From contig NZ_JAMBNV010000002.1 in NCBI RefSeq assembly GCF_023715245.1, positions 62,001 to 126,000 on the forward strand: DNA of 64,000 bases. Reading direction: 5' to 3'. How positions within the stretch are numbered: position 1 is the first letter of the stretch; every line of letters starts with the position of its first letter. The translations under genes were made by a program, and so were the position numbers. The notes beneath the pieces were generated by a model. That model was not told the DNA's origin and ran no database searches. It worked only from the letters and a program-made list of their open reading frames with translations. Shown here piece by piece: positions 44,023 to 51,141 of this stretch. This stretch comes from Sporosarcina luteola. Lineage in GTDB: Bacteria; Bacillota; Bacilli; Bacillales_A; Planococcaceae.

Positions 44023-44151
44023 ATCAATAATCTCAACTTGTGGGCCTTCCTGCCGTTCTTTATCAAACTCTGCTGTCATCGCAAAATAGATGATTGCAAC
44101 GATTGCAAGGACAAAGACGACGAGCCCGATGACGAGCGTTCTTCCCTTCAT
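44014..44151 (-). CDS. Small single-pass membrane protein, 45 aa
   Basis: A short gene starting MKGRTLVIGLVVF, then a helix to ~residue 25 and a charged tail (TAEFDKERQEG, EIIDEK). AAGGGGTGA sits 5-6 bases upstream of the ATG, and the start is 6 bases after the stop of the 154-aa gene, so the two are coupled. Function unknown. Confidence 0.7.
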   Translation of the reverse strand: MKGRTLVIGLVVFVLAIVAIIYFAMTAEFDKERQEGPQVEIIDEK

Positions 44152-44157
44152 TTGGCG

Positions 44158-44622
44158 TCACCCCTTGCTAAGCTTGAATTTCTCCTCTTTCAAATAGTCG
44201 ACGGCTTCCTGATAATCGCCGAAGCCCTCTTCCAGATTGGCGCCATGGTAAATATTGAAATAGCCTTCTTCTCCAAGCAACGTCAGCTTCTGGCCTTCCT
44301 CATTCACCCACACTTCTTCAATCGATTCCTCTTCTTCAGCCTCTTCGGTTGAAAGTGCACGGATGGCGTCGCGGATCGTTTTTTTCAATTCTTCTTCCGT
44401 CGCTTCACGAATGTTGACGAGCCCCCGGTCATCCGTCTCGTAACCCGGGACCCCTTCTACGTACACAAATCCATTCCCGTTCGGATGAAGATGCTGTACG
44501 ACGACTGTTTTTTCATAAAGACTATCTTCATAATGGTAATTGAGCCGCTTCATCGACACTTCTTTCCGCGTCAGTTCAGGGAATGTCTCAATGATTTGCT
44601 GTTTTTGTTCGAATGTTAGCAT
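44158..44622 (-). CDS. Conserved protein of unknown function
   Basis: A 154-aa acidic soluble protein: helix MLTFEQKQQIIETFPELTRK, beta region KTVVVQHLHPNGNGFVYV with VPGYETDDRGLVNIR, a strongly acidic linker (STEEAEEEESIEEV) and a C-terminal EGYFNIYHGANLEEGFGD. No family recognised. Followed directly by the 45-aa membrane protein. Confidence 0.72.
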   Translation of the reverse strand: MLTFEQKQQIIETFPELTRKEVSMKRLNYHYEDSLYEKTVVVQHLHPNGNGFVYVEGVPGYETDDRGLVNIREATEEELKKTIRDAIRALSTEEAEEEESIEEVWVNEEGQKLTLLGEEGYFNIYHGANLEEGFGDYQEAVDYLKEEKFKLSKG

Positions 44623-44666
44623 GTTTTGGCCACTCTTTCTTTGTCAAATGTCTTTTCAGTATACCA

Positions 44667-45317
44667 TCATTCATCCCTCACCGTTAGACCGAGCGCACGC
44701 GCAAAGCCGAGCGCCTGCTCCGTCGAAACGATGCATCCCGCAATCTTCGGCACTGTCACTTCTATGCGCTCGTATGTATTGTTGGATAAATCCACGCCAT
44801 CCAAATCGGTTTCCGAGAAATTCACATCATCAAGCTTGCACTTTTCAAATCGGACCTGTTTGAAATCGCATTCGTAAAAATCGCTATCCTCTAAGTTGCA
44901 CTCCGCGAACTCGACTTCCTTCATTTTAGAAAAATTGAAGTTCGCATAGCGGGCATCACATTCCTTCATGAGGAGATGTCCTATATTGGAATTGGCCATA
45001 TCTGTACCCGTCAGCTTGGAAGCAACGATTTCGCATCGGTGGAACATGACATTTTCCATTTGGACGTTTGAGAAATCACATGTTTGGAATAAAACATCGA
45101 CGAATTCTGCGCCTCTCCAATCACTGTTCGCAAATGACATGTCTTTGAACACGCAATTATCGAACACGAGGCGCTCCCCATCTGCACCTGGCATTATACC
45201 GCCTTCAAATCTCACTTTTTCAATGAACCCGTCCCGACTCCATATATCCGAAGGCCTCAACAGCTCATGTTCCATCGACAATTTCGGTTTCACCCGCTTG
45301 TCCTTTTTAATCGCCAT
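44667..45317 (-). CDS. Pentapeptide-repeat protein
   Basis: A 216-aa protein with a right-handed quadrilateral beta-helix made of A(D/N)LXX-like repeats (CVFKDMSFANSDWRGAEF, LEDSDFYECDFKQVRFEKC, LDDVNFSETDLDGVDLSN). Related folds include Qnr and McbG, which mimic DNA to protect gyrase; most others have no known role. ATG 45317 has TAGGAGGGA upstream. It follows by 10 bases a 32-aa membrane peptide gene and should be cotranscribed with it. Confidence 0.85.
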   Translation of the reverse strand: MAIKKDKRVKPKLSMEHELLRPSDIWSRDGFIEKVRFEGGIMPGADGERLVFDNCVFKDMSFANSDWRGAEFVDVLFQTCDFSNVQMENVMFHRCEIVASKLTGTDMANSNIGHLLMKECDARYANFNFSKMKEVEFAECNLEDSDFYECDFKQVRFEKCKLDDVNFSETDLDGVDLSNNTYERIEVTVPKIAGCIVSTEQALGFARALGLTVRDE

Positions 45318-45327
45318 GCAATCCCTC

Positions 45328-45426
45328 CTATCGCGTCTTCCATTCAATAATTATGACGAGCAGTATGACAACTATGAACGCCAACAAATAAAACCAATTT
45401 GGAATCGAACTAATCCCGCTGAACAT
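45328..45426 (-). CDS. Small single-pass membrane peptide, 32 aa
   Basis: A short gene: MFSGISSIPNWFYLLAF followed by a Val/Ile/Leu-rich helix and the basic end EWKTR. Ribosome site GGGGAGAGGG lies 3-5 bases upstream. Ten bases ahead of the pentapeptide gene. Function unknown; such peptides often modulate a membrane partner. Confidence 0.6.
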   Translation of the reverse strand: MFSGISSIPNWFYLLAFIVVILLVIIIEWKTR

Positions 45427-45461
45427 CTACCCTCTCCCCTTTCGAGCGATCTACAAATCTG

Positions 45462-45560
45462 TTTATCACCGTTTACATTGAGCTTATCTCCGTTTATGGA
45501 CCGTTTATCACCGCTTAGACTGGGTTTATCACCGCTCGCAACGACTTTATCACCACTTAG
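45462..45560. repeat. Phased array F: 5 units, 21-base period, core tttatcaccgct
   Basis: Cores at 45462, 45483 (cttatctccg), 45504, 45525 and 45546, exactly 21 bases apart. The best word is tttatcaccgcttag. The last unit (tttatcaccacttag) overlaps the stop codon of the rlmA-like gene (45557-45559). Both neighbours are on the minus strand. Confidence 0.92.
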
Positions 45561-46435
45561 CCGCTTTCCCCCGATCGCCGCACGCCCGAAATCACCCGTA
45601 AATCAATCGTAATCTCTTTCATTCCCGTCGCAACCACTTCAGCAACCTGCTCTTCACTCGCATTCCAAGTGAGCGGCGTCATGCGAATCAATGGCGCGAG
45701 CAGCCCATCCGGCAGCGCAAACGTATATGTCACCCGTTCCGTCTCGACTGCATCGAACTGTTCAGAGAACCTTGCTACCGGGTCAGCCTCTTCTTTCTGC
45801 TGCTTCCCTTCGTAAAAGACGTCCCGCAACTCCTGCAAGTACCCGCTTTCCGGCACGACTTTCACCAACACGCCGCCGGATTTCAGCAACCGGTTAAACT
45901 CCGCGTAATTCGCCGGTGATAAGATGTTCAAAATCGCATCGATGCGAGCATCCGCAAACGGCATGGCAGCCAAGTCCGCCACACTCCATATGATTCCCGG
46001 ATAGGCCTTCGAAGCTGCCGCAATGCCTTCCTTTGCCAAATCGATACCTATGCCGACACTCCCAGTCCGCAACCTAGAATGAACCGCCTGCAAATGGGTC
46101 CCTTCTCCGCAGCCCGCATCCAATACGACAGGACAATCAGATCCCGCAAATTGATTATCCAAACGGGAAATGATAGTTTCGAGGACAGGCTCGAAAAACC
46201 CGCTACTCATGACAGCAGTCCTCGCTTCAAACAGAGATTTATCATATTTCGTCGCATGAGCTTGCGGCGCTAAGTTGACATATCCGCTTTTTGCCAAGTC
46301 AAATGAGTGCATGGTCCGGCAGATGAGTCGGGAATGCTCCTCTATTTCCATCTCAGCAGAACAGATTGGGCATATGAATAGCTGTATATTGTTCTCCATC
46401 ACTAGCGCGCTTTGCATTTTCTTCGTCATTTTCAT
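45557..46435 (-). CDS. rlmA: rRNA (guanine-N1)-methyltransferase, RlmA family
   Basis: A 292-aa protein with the RlmA N-terminal zinc motif CPICSAEMEIEEHSRLICRTM-like (Cys-x2-Cys ... Cys, residues ~22-41) and HSFDLAKSGYVNLAP, then a Rossmann methyltransferase with motif I VLDAGCGEGTHL (~105) and ILSPANYAEFNRLL. RlmA(I) and RlmA(II) methylate G745 or G748 of 23S rRNA; Gram-positive members usually modify G748. The last codons overlap array F. Confidence 0.85.
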   Translation of the reverse strand: MKMTKKMQSALVMENNIQLFICPICSAEMEIEEHSRLICRTMHSFDLAKSGYVNLAPQAHATKYDKSLFEARTAVMSSGFFEPVLETIISRLDNQFAGSDCPVVLDAGCGEGTHLQAVHSRLRTGSVGIGIDLAKEGIAAASKAYPGIIWSVADLAAMPFADARIDAILNILSPANYAEFNRLLKSGGVLVKVVPESGYLQELRDVFYEGKQQKEEADPVARFSEQFDAVETERVTYTFALPDGLLAPLIRMTPLTWNASEEQVAEVVATGMKEITIDLRVISGVRRSGESG

Positions 46436-46563
46436 TTCCTGTACTCCGATCCAATAGTGTTCTACCAGTATACCGCCTTTCCGCTTGGACTCAAACTCTC
46501 AAAGTGTCCAACTGTATCTATCGCACCTTCAGCGGGTACAATACTAGAAAGGAGGCGATTTCC

Positions 46564-47694
46564 GTGAAGCGGATTTTTCTATTCATCATTTTCATAGTTG
46601 CACTTTATCTCGCAAAACCTTTATGGGAAGAGCCCGTTTCTAAATACATCGACCTTTCCTTCCTGAATCCTGTTGATGAAAAGGTTGAAAACATAGTAGG
46701 AAAAGAACCGGTCACTTCCACCATGAACTCCATCCTTAACGCTGCCGATAAATTATTCCTTTATATATCTTCGAAGTCATCAGAAGTAGAACAGCTTATT
46801 CCTGACAAAGTGGCTAAACCGAAATTGGGCAAACCTGATCAGTCCGCAATGTCCATCCATAATATCGAGCTAGGTGCTACCGAGGATCAAGTAAAGGCAG
46901 AACTTGGCGAGCCCAAAAGCTATTCATTGAATGAATACGGCACCGAGTGGTTCACATACCATGAAGATTACCAGAATTTCGTTATGATTTCCTTCGATGA
47001 AAATTCGAAAGTGAATGCCATTTACACGAATGATGACCTCATTTCCTCGAAAGCAGGAATCCGGTACGGCACACCGAAAGCTGATGTCCGGAAAGCCTAT
47101 GGCGAGCCGTTGAAAGAGATCCGGAAAGGCTTGAATATCTATGTCCTGCAGGAAAACGAGGGAATGGATCTCTTTAGAGCCGGGGATGTCTATATATATG
47201 TGTTTTACGATCTTCATCAGAATGAAACCGTGACAGCCGTCCAGCTCATCACTACCGCGTTAGAACAAAGAAAATCAGGGATGTACGCAGGCGGAGATGT
47301 ATCGTTGCGCAACGGGTTCGAGCAGCAATTATTCGATTTAACGAACGCCGCCCGTGTCCGGCACGGCCGCTCAATATTGCAATGGAATGAGAGTATCGCT
47401 GAAACAGCGCGCAAGCATAGCCGCGATATGGCGATCAAAGACTATTTCAGCCATGAAAACTTGGAGGGGCTTTCGCCTTTCGATCGGATGAAAGAGGATG
47501 ATATCAAATTCCGCAGGGCTGGTGAAAATTTGGCGTATGGGCAATCGAGCAGCATTTTCGCTCATGAGGGATTGATGAATTCCTTAGGGCATCGGGAGAA
47601 TATATTAATTAAAGACTATAGCCACCTCGGCATCGGGGTCGCTTTCAACGAGAAGTCGCAGCCGTATTACACGGAGAACTTTTTCCTGCAATGA
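46564..47694 (+). CDS. CAP-domain protein with CAP-associated N-terminal domain
   Basis: A 376-aa protein: N-terminal membrane anchor (RIFLFIIFIVALYLA), a CAP_assoc_N-type region (~115-240: IELGATEDQVKAELGEPKSY, RYGTPKADVRKAYGEP repeat) and a CAP/SCP domain (LTNAARVRHGRSILQW, ARKHSRDMAIKDYFSHEN, GENLAYG, GHRENIL, GVAF). Similar to B. subtilis YlbC. CAP proteins act in the cell envelope; some have metal or peptidase-like activity. GTG 46564 has AGGAGGCG upstream; earlier in-frame starts fall before that site. Confidence 0.9.
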   Translation: MKRIFLFIIFIVALYLAKPLWEEPVSKYIDLSFLNPVDEKVENIVGKEPVTSTMNSILNAADKLFLYISSKSSEVEQLIPDKVAKPKLGKPDQSAMSIHNIELGATEDQVKAELGEPKSYSLNEYGTEWFTYHEDYQNFVMISFDENSKVNAIYTNDDLISSKAGIRYGTPKADVRKAYGEPLKEIRKGLNIYVLQENEGMDLFRAGDVYIYVFYDLHQNETVTAVQLITTALEQRKSGMYAGGDVSLRNGFEQQLFDLTNAARVRHGRSILQWNESIAETARKHSRDMAIKDYFSHENLEGLSPFDRMKEDDIKFRRAGENLAYGQSSSIFAHEGLMNSLGHRENILIKDYSHLGIGVAFNEKSQPYYTENFFLQ

Positions 47695-47763
47695 ACTCTT
47701 CGCGACTATTTTTGTTTCTTACGGGGAATATAGGAAGAAGCGGATAGAGAAGGAGGAGTTCAA

Positions 47764-48903
47764 ATGAAAGCTGTAACGTTCCAAGGTGTGAAGGATATTC
47801 AGGTGAAAAAGGTTGAGGCACCGAAGATCGAGAAGCCTGATGATATTATTGTCAAGGTGACGTCCACTGCGATTTGCGGGTCCGATCTGCATATCTATTT
47901 AGGCGCGTTACCTACACATAAGGGATATGTCATTGGCCATGAACCGATGGGAATTGTTGAAGAAACTGGACCGAATGTAACGAAAGTGAAGAAAGGCGAC
48001 CGGGTCATCATTCCGTTCAATATTTCATGCGGCAAATGCTTTTATTGCGAGCATCAGATGGAAAGCCAATGCGACAATTCGAATCCGAATCCCCATGTCG
48101 ATACGGGCGGGTATTTCGGATTCACCGAACGGTATGGGGAATATCCTGGCGGCCAGGCGGAATATTTGCGCGTCCCGTATGGCAATTTCACACCGTTTCT
48201 CGTACCGGAGTCTTGCGAACTTCCTGACGAGGCGTTGCTTTTCCTGTCCGATGTGCTGCCAACCGCCTATTGGAGCGTCGAGCATGCCGGCGTGAAGCGT
48301 GGGGATACGGTTGCCGTGCTTGGTTGCGGACCTGTCGGATTAATGGCACAAAAATTCGCGTGGATGAAAGGCGCGAAACGCGTCATCGCAGTCGACCATG
48401 TCCCGTATCGGCTGAATCACGCTGTGAAGATGAACAAAGTGGAAGCTTTCAATTTCGATGACTATGACAATATGGGCGCGCATATTAAAGAGATCACCCG
48501 TGGCGGCGTTGATATTGTCATTGATTGCGTCGGAATGGATGGAAAGAAGAATATTGCGGAGAAGGTCGGTCAAAAGTTGAAGATGCAAGGCGGGACGTTA
48601 AGTGCAGTGGAAATCGGTTACCAAGCCGTGCGTAAATTCGGGACGATCCATCTGACAGGCGTCTACGGTTCGCTCTACAACATGTTTCCACTCGGGAATA
48701 TGTTCGAACGGAATATTACGCTGAAGATGGGGCAAGCCCCCGTCATCCACTACATGCCTACACTTTTTGATAAGATTACGAAAGGCGAATTCGATCCGAC
48801 GGAAATCATTACGCATGTCGTTCCGATGGAGGAAGCGTCCGCTGCGTATCATCATTTCTACGAGCACGAAGATGATTGCATTAAAGTGATATTGAAGCCA
48901 TAA
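47764..48903 (+). CDS. Zinc-dependent alcohol dehydrogenase (AdhB/formaldehyde-dehydrogenase-like)
   Basis: A 379-aa medium-chain dehydrogenase. Catalytic zinc ligands lie in CGSDLH (~38) and GHEPMG (~59); structural zinc cysteines are in CGKCFYCEHQMESQC (~90-104); the NAD site is GCGPVGLMAQ (~180). Similar proteins are annotated as glutathione-independent formaldehyde dehydrogenase or AdhB. Substrate unclear. AAGGAGGAG precedes the ATG. A modular hairpin element lies directly downstream. Confidence 0.9.
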   Translation: MKAVTFQGVKDIQVKKVEAPKIEKPDDIIVKVTSTAICGSDLHIYLGALPTHKGYVIGHEPMGIVEETGPNVTKVKKGDRVIIPFNISCGKCFYCEHQMESQCDNSNPNPHVDTGGYFGFTERYGEYPGGQAEYLRVPYGNFTPFLVPESCELPDEALLFLSDVLPTAYWSVEHAGVKRGDTVAVLGCGPVGLMAQKFAWMKGAKRVIAVDHVPYRLNHAVKMNKVEAFNFDDYDNMGAHIKEITRGGVDIVIDCVGMDGKKNIAEKVGQKLKMQGGTLSAVEIGYQAVRKFGTIHLTGVYGSLYNMFPLGNMFERNITLKMGQAPVIHYMPTLFDKITKGEFDPTEIITHVVPMEEASAAYHHFYEHEDDCIKVILKP

Positions 48904-48910
48904 ATATGAA

Positions 48911-49143
48911 AAGCAAAGGGCGCCTGCATAGCCCCGACAAAGCAAAGACGTGCTCGTCACGCTGCGCTTTTACTCGCAAAAGCCGTTCTTCGTGACGGCT
49001 TTCTCTGGAAGACATACCGGAAAGGCGTTCTTTGCCTTTTTCGAGAGGAAGGCAGTCTAAAACCGTCGCTTCATGCGACAACGACTGCATGACCCGCATC
49101 GTGCGGGCCCAAGGGACTCGAGGGGCTGGCGCCCGGAGCTAGA
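48911..49143. repeat. Dispersed modular multi-hairpin element, long copy
   Basis: On the minus strand it reads gtctagctccgggcgcc (from 49143), then hairpins cccgcac-gat-gcggg, gtcgc-atgaa-gcgac, aaaggc-aaagaac-gccttt and agccgt-cacgaaga-acggct, and ends ggcgccctttgctttt. The last hairpin and ~49 bases around it match the copy at 15201-15290 (two mismatches). The ends carry complementary GGCGCC blocks. I recall similar GTCTAGCTCC...GCGCC intergenic sequences in Bacillaceae; function unknown. Confidence 0.75.
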
Positions 49144-49185
49144 CAAAAAACCGGTCCATGCATCCGTCGCATGGACCGTTTTTCT
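49144..49185. terminator. Bidirectional terminator between adh and sodC
   Basis: Stem cggtccatgc / gcatggaccg, loop atccgtc; A run at left, ttttt at right. It ends at the sodC stop codon. Confidence 0.88.
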
Positions 49186-49742
49186 TATTTCTTCCCTGTG
49201 ATGGCAGCGCAGGCAATGCGTGCACCAGAATCCCCTGCCGGATCCGTCTTGTAGTCATCCGCCTTTTCGTGGATAACGATTGCACTTCCGTCCTTATCGA
49301 GGATAGAGTTTTCCTGGCCTTTTTTCAGTGTAATTTCTGAATTCGTCAACCTGAACGACACTTTCCCGTCCTTCGGCACTTCGATATTCGGCAAATCGCC
49401 AAGATGGAAGCCTTTTGGATTGTCAAAGCCGTGTTCCTTCCCGGCCGGATTGAAATGCCCTCCCGAAGAAGTGAAATCGGGTGGTGTACACACACCGGTT
49501 TCATGGAAATGAATGCCATGCAGTCCAGGCGGCAAGTCCTCCGCCTGCACATTGATCATAACGCCTTCCGTCTCTTGGACCAATGTCACTTCACCGATTA
49601 CCTTTCCTTTAGTGTTCAATAAAGGAGAGACGATCGCTTCCATTTGTTCCCCGCTGACAGGCACCTTCTTATTCGCTTTCCCGCACCCCGCCACTACGAT
49701 AATGACGCTGATTAGTAAGACCATTAATAGCTTTCGCTTCAT
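49185..49742 (-). CDS. sodC: Cu/Zn-superoxide dismutase-family lipoprotein (SodC/YojM-like)
   Basis: A 185-aa lipoprotein (lipobox VVAGC) with the SODC fold: HFHETGVC (metal His), SSGGHFNP, KEHG, HLGDLPN, and the C-terminal AIVIHEKADDY with GDSGARIAC. The metal-ligand histidines for Cu and Zn appear largely present, as in B. subtilis YojM, whose dismutase activity is doubtful in the wild type. Extracellular superoxide defence is the family role. ATG 49742 follows GGAGGAGGAA. Confidence 0.9.
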   Translation of the reverse strand: MKRKLLMVLLISVIIVVAGCGKANKKVPVSGEQMEAIVSPLLNTKGKVIGEVTLVQETEGVMINVQAEDLPPGLHGIHFHETGVCTPPDFTSSGGHFNPAGKEHGFDNPKGFHLGDLPNIEVPKDGKVSFRLTNSEITLKKGQENSILDKDGSAIVIHEKADDYKTDPAGDSGARIACAAITGKK

Positions 49743-49855
49743 TGTAGTTCCTCCTCCACGTTTATTCCTGCCAAGCATGCCCAACTTAAGAGAATTTAGT
49801 AGTGGTAAGTTTTCCCGCCGATTTGTCGAGGATAGTTTAAGCTCGGCAAGCCTGT

Positions 49856-49939
49856 TTTGGGCGCGAGAAGCCCCGCTTTGGACGCGGGGTGCCTCGCTTT
49901 GGACGCGAGAGCACTCACTTTGGACGCGATTGCCAACCC
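49856..49939. repeat. Phased array G: 4 units, 21-base period, core tttggacgcgag
   Basis: tttgg at 49856, 49877, 49898 and 49919, exactly 21 bases apart; consensus ctttggacgcgag with one degenerate copy (tttgggcgcgag). It lies 3 bases beyond the purC terminator and 114 bases from the sodC start. Both genes are on the minus strand. Confidence 0.9.
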
Positions 49940-49941
49940 AT

Positions 49942-49986
49942 AAAAAAACCGCCGCACATTCCCCTATATCGGAATGAACAGCGGTC
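49942..49986 (-). terminator. Terminator of purC
   Basis: Imperfect stem accgc..cattcc / ggaatg..gcggt; the minus strand continues with TTTTTTATGG. Confidence 0.7.
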
Positions 49987-49994
49987 TCCTCTAT

Positions 49995-50675
49995 TTAAGC
50001 TAATACCAATTTCTCCAGGTCTAGCGGCGCCACATACACACCATCTTGATACACACGCATATTGCCGCCAGAAATTTCGTCGATCAGCATGATATTCCCT
50101 TCCGGATCATGTCCGAATTCGAGCTTAATGTCGTACAACTCAAGCCCCTTCACCGCAAGTTCCTCTTTCACGACAATTGAAATTTCCTTCGTCAATTTTT
50201 CTAATACCGCATACTCGTCCTCCGTCAAAATGCCGAGCTGCGCTAATGCATCCTCATTGATCGGCGGGTCATTGCGGTCATCGTCTTTAATTGTCACTTC
50301 AACAAACGCATCCAACGGTTGTCCTTCTTCGCAATATGCCCCGTATCGACGCAGGAAGCTTCCGACAGCGCGGAACCGGCAAATGACTTCCAGACCTTTT
50401 CCGAATACTGTTGCCGGTTTCACAGTCATTGTCACATTTTCGATATCGGCATTGATATAATGCGTCGGGATTCCTTTATCCGCCAATTTCTCAAAAAAGA
50501 ATTTCGTCATGCGCAAGCCTGATTGCCCTGCGCCTTCAATCGTCAATCCTACTGTATTTGCTCCTGGGTCGAACACGCCGTCTTCCCCGGTCACGTCATC
50601 TTTGAATGCCAATAAAACATTGCCATCTTCCAATTTATAAACATCTTTCGTCTTGCCTTTATATACAAGTTCCAT
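49995..50675 (-). CDS. purC: SAICAR synthetase (isolated purC)
   Basis: A 226-aa phosphoribosylaminoimidazole-succinocarboxamide synthase. Family segments are YKGKTKDVYKLEDGNVLLAF, VICRFRAVGSFLRRYG and the nucleotide/substrate motif YDIKLEFGHD with LIDEISGGNMR. It joins CAIR and aspartate in purine synthesis. In Bacillales purC usually sits within the pur operon; here it stands alone, so it may be a second copy or the operon may be split. Start ATG 50675, or GTG 50681, with AGAGG upstream. The upstream 230 bases contain a tttctgc/gcagaaa hairpin (50738-50759) but no PurR box that I can identify. Confidence 0.88.
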   Translation of the reverse strand: MELVYKGKTKDVYKLEDGNVLLAFKDDVTGEDGVFDPGANTVGLTIEGAGQSGLRMTKFFFEKLADKGIPTHYINADIENVTMTVKPATVFGKGLEVICRFRAVGSFLRRYGAYCEEGQPLDAFVEVTIKDDDRNDPPINEDALAQLGILTEDEYAVLEKLTKEISIVVKEELAVKGLELYDIKLEFGHDPEGNIMLIDEISGGNMRVYQDGVYVAPLDLEKLVLA

Positions 50676-50819
50676 GCCCACGTTTCCTCTCTATTCGAAA
50701 ATGTAGTGAATCGAACCACGCAGAGTTCGATTTGCCGTATTTCTGCGTTTTTTGCAGAAATTAAGGCAGCCTTGTTCACTTATAGTATAAGGCACTTTTC
50801 CTTGATTAAAAAGTGAAAT

Positions 50820-50835
50820 CTTGATGGAGGTCAAG
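50820..50835. promoter_or_regulatory. FNR/CRP-type operator at -41.5
   Basis: CTTGATGGAGGTCAAG contains TTGAT-N4-GTCAA, nine of ten bases of the FNR consensus TTGAT-N4-ATCAA. Its centre (50827.5) is 41.5 bases upstream of the start predicted from TATGAT (50857-50862), the classical class II activator position. The downstream operon ends with a Crp/Fnr regulator. Confidence 0.6.
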
Positions 50836-50856
50836 GTTTCATTCCAAAAAACGCCT

Positions 50857-50862
50857 TATGAT
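50857..50862 (+). promoter_or_regulatory. -10 element of the metal ATPase operon
   Basis: TATGAT with no good -35 hexamer 17 bases upstream, consistent with an activator-dependent promoter. Predicted start near 50869, 36 bases ahead of ATG 50905. Confidence 0.5.
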
Positions 50863-50904
50863 GTAGTCAAGAAGAAGAAAACAACTACATGGAGGTAGAG
50901 GAAA

Positions 50905-51126
50905 ATGAAGAAAATCTTATTGAACTTGGAGCCGTTGACTTGCCCATCTTGCATCAAGAAAATTGAAGGTGCTTTGAACAAAATGGATGGCGTCATTGAA
51001 GCAAAAGTGCTGTTCAACTCAGGAAAAGTCCGTGCACAATTTGACGAAAGCAAAATCGCCGCTGAGCAAATCGCGAAAACAGTTTCCGGACTTGGCTATC
51101 CGGTCATCTCACAAAAAGTTTCATGA
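50905..51126 (+). CDS. Heavy-metal-associated (HMA) domain metallochaperone
   Basis: A 73-aa ferredoxin-like HMA protein. The metal loop is LTCPSC (usually MTCxxC), followed by IKKIEGALNKMDGVIEAKV. CopZ-like chaperones carry Cu(I) or other soft metals to a P-type ATPase. The ATPase follows 15 bases downstream and has no HMA domain of its own, so this protein may supply it. AGAGGA precedes the ATG. Confidence 0.88.
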   Translation: MKKILLNLEPLTCPSCIKKIEGALNKMDGVIEAKVLFNSGKVRAQFDESKIAAEQIAKTVSGLGYPVISQKVS

Positions 51127-51141
51127 AAGGAGTGAAGGAGT

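Noticed and set aside
50738..50759. Hairpin tttctgc-gttttttt-gcagaaa upstream of purC as a terminator or riboswitch
   Set aside because: T-rich bases are in the loop, no T run follows, and no purine riboswitch core was recognisable.
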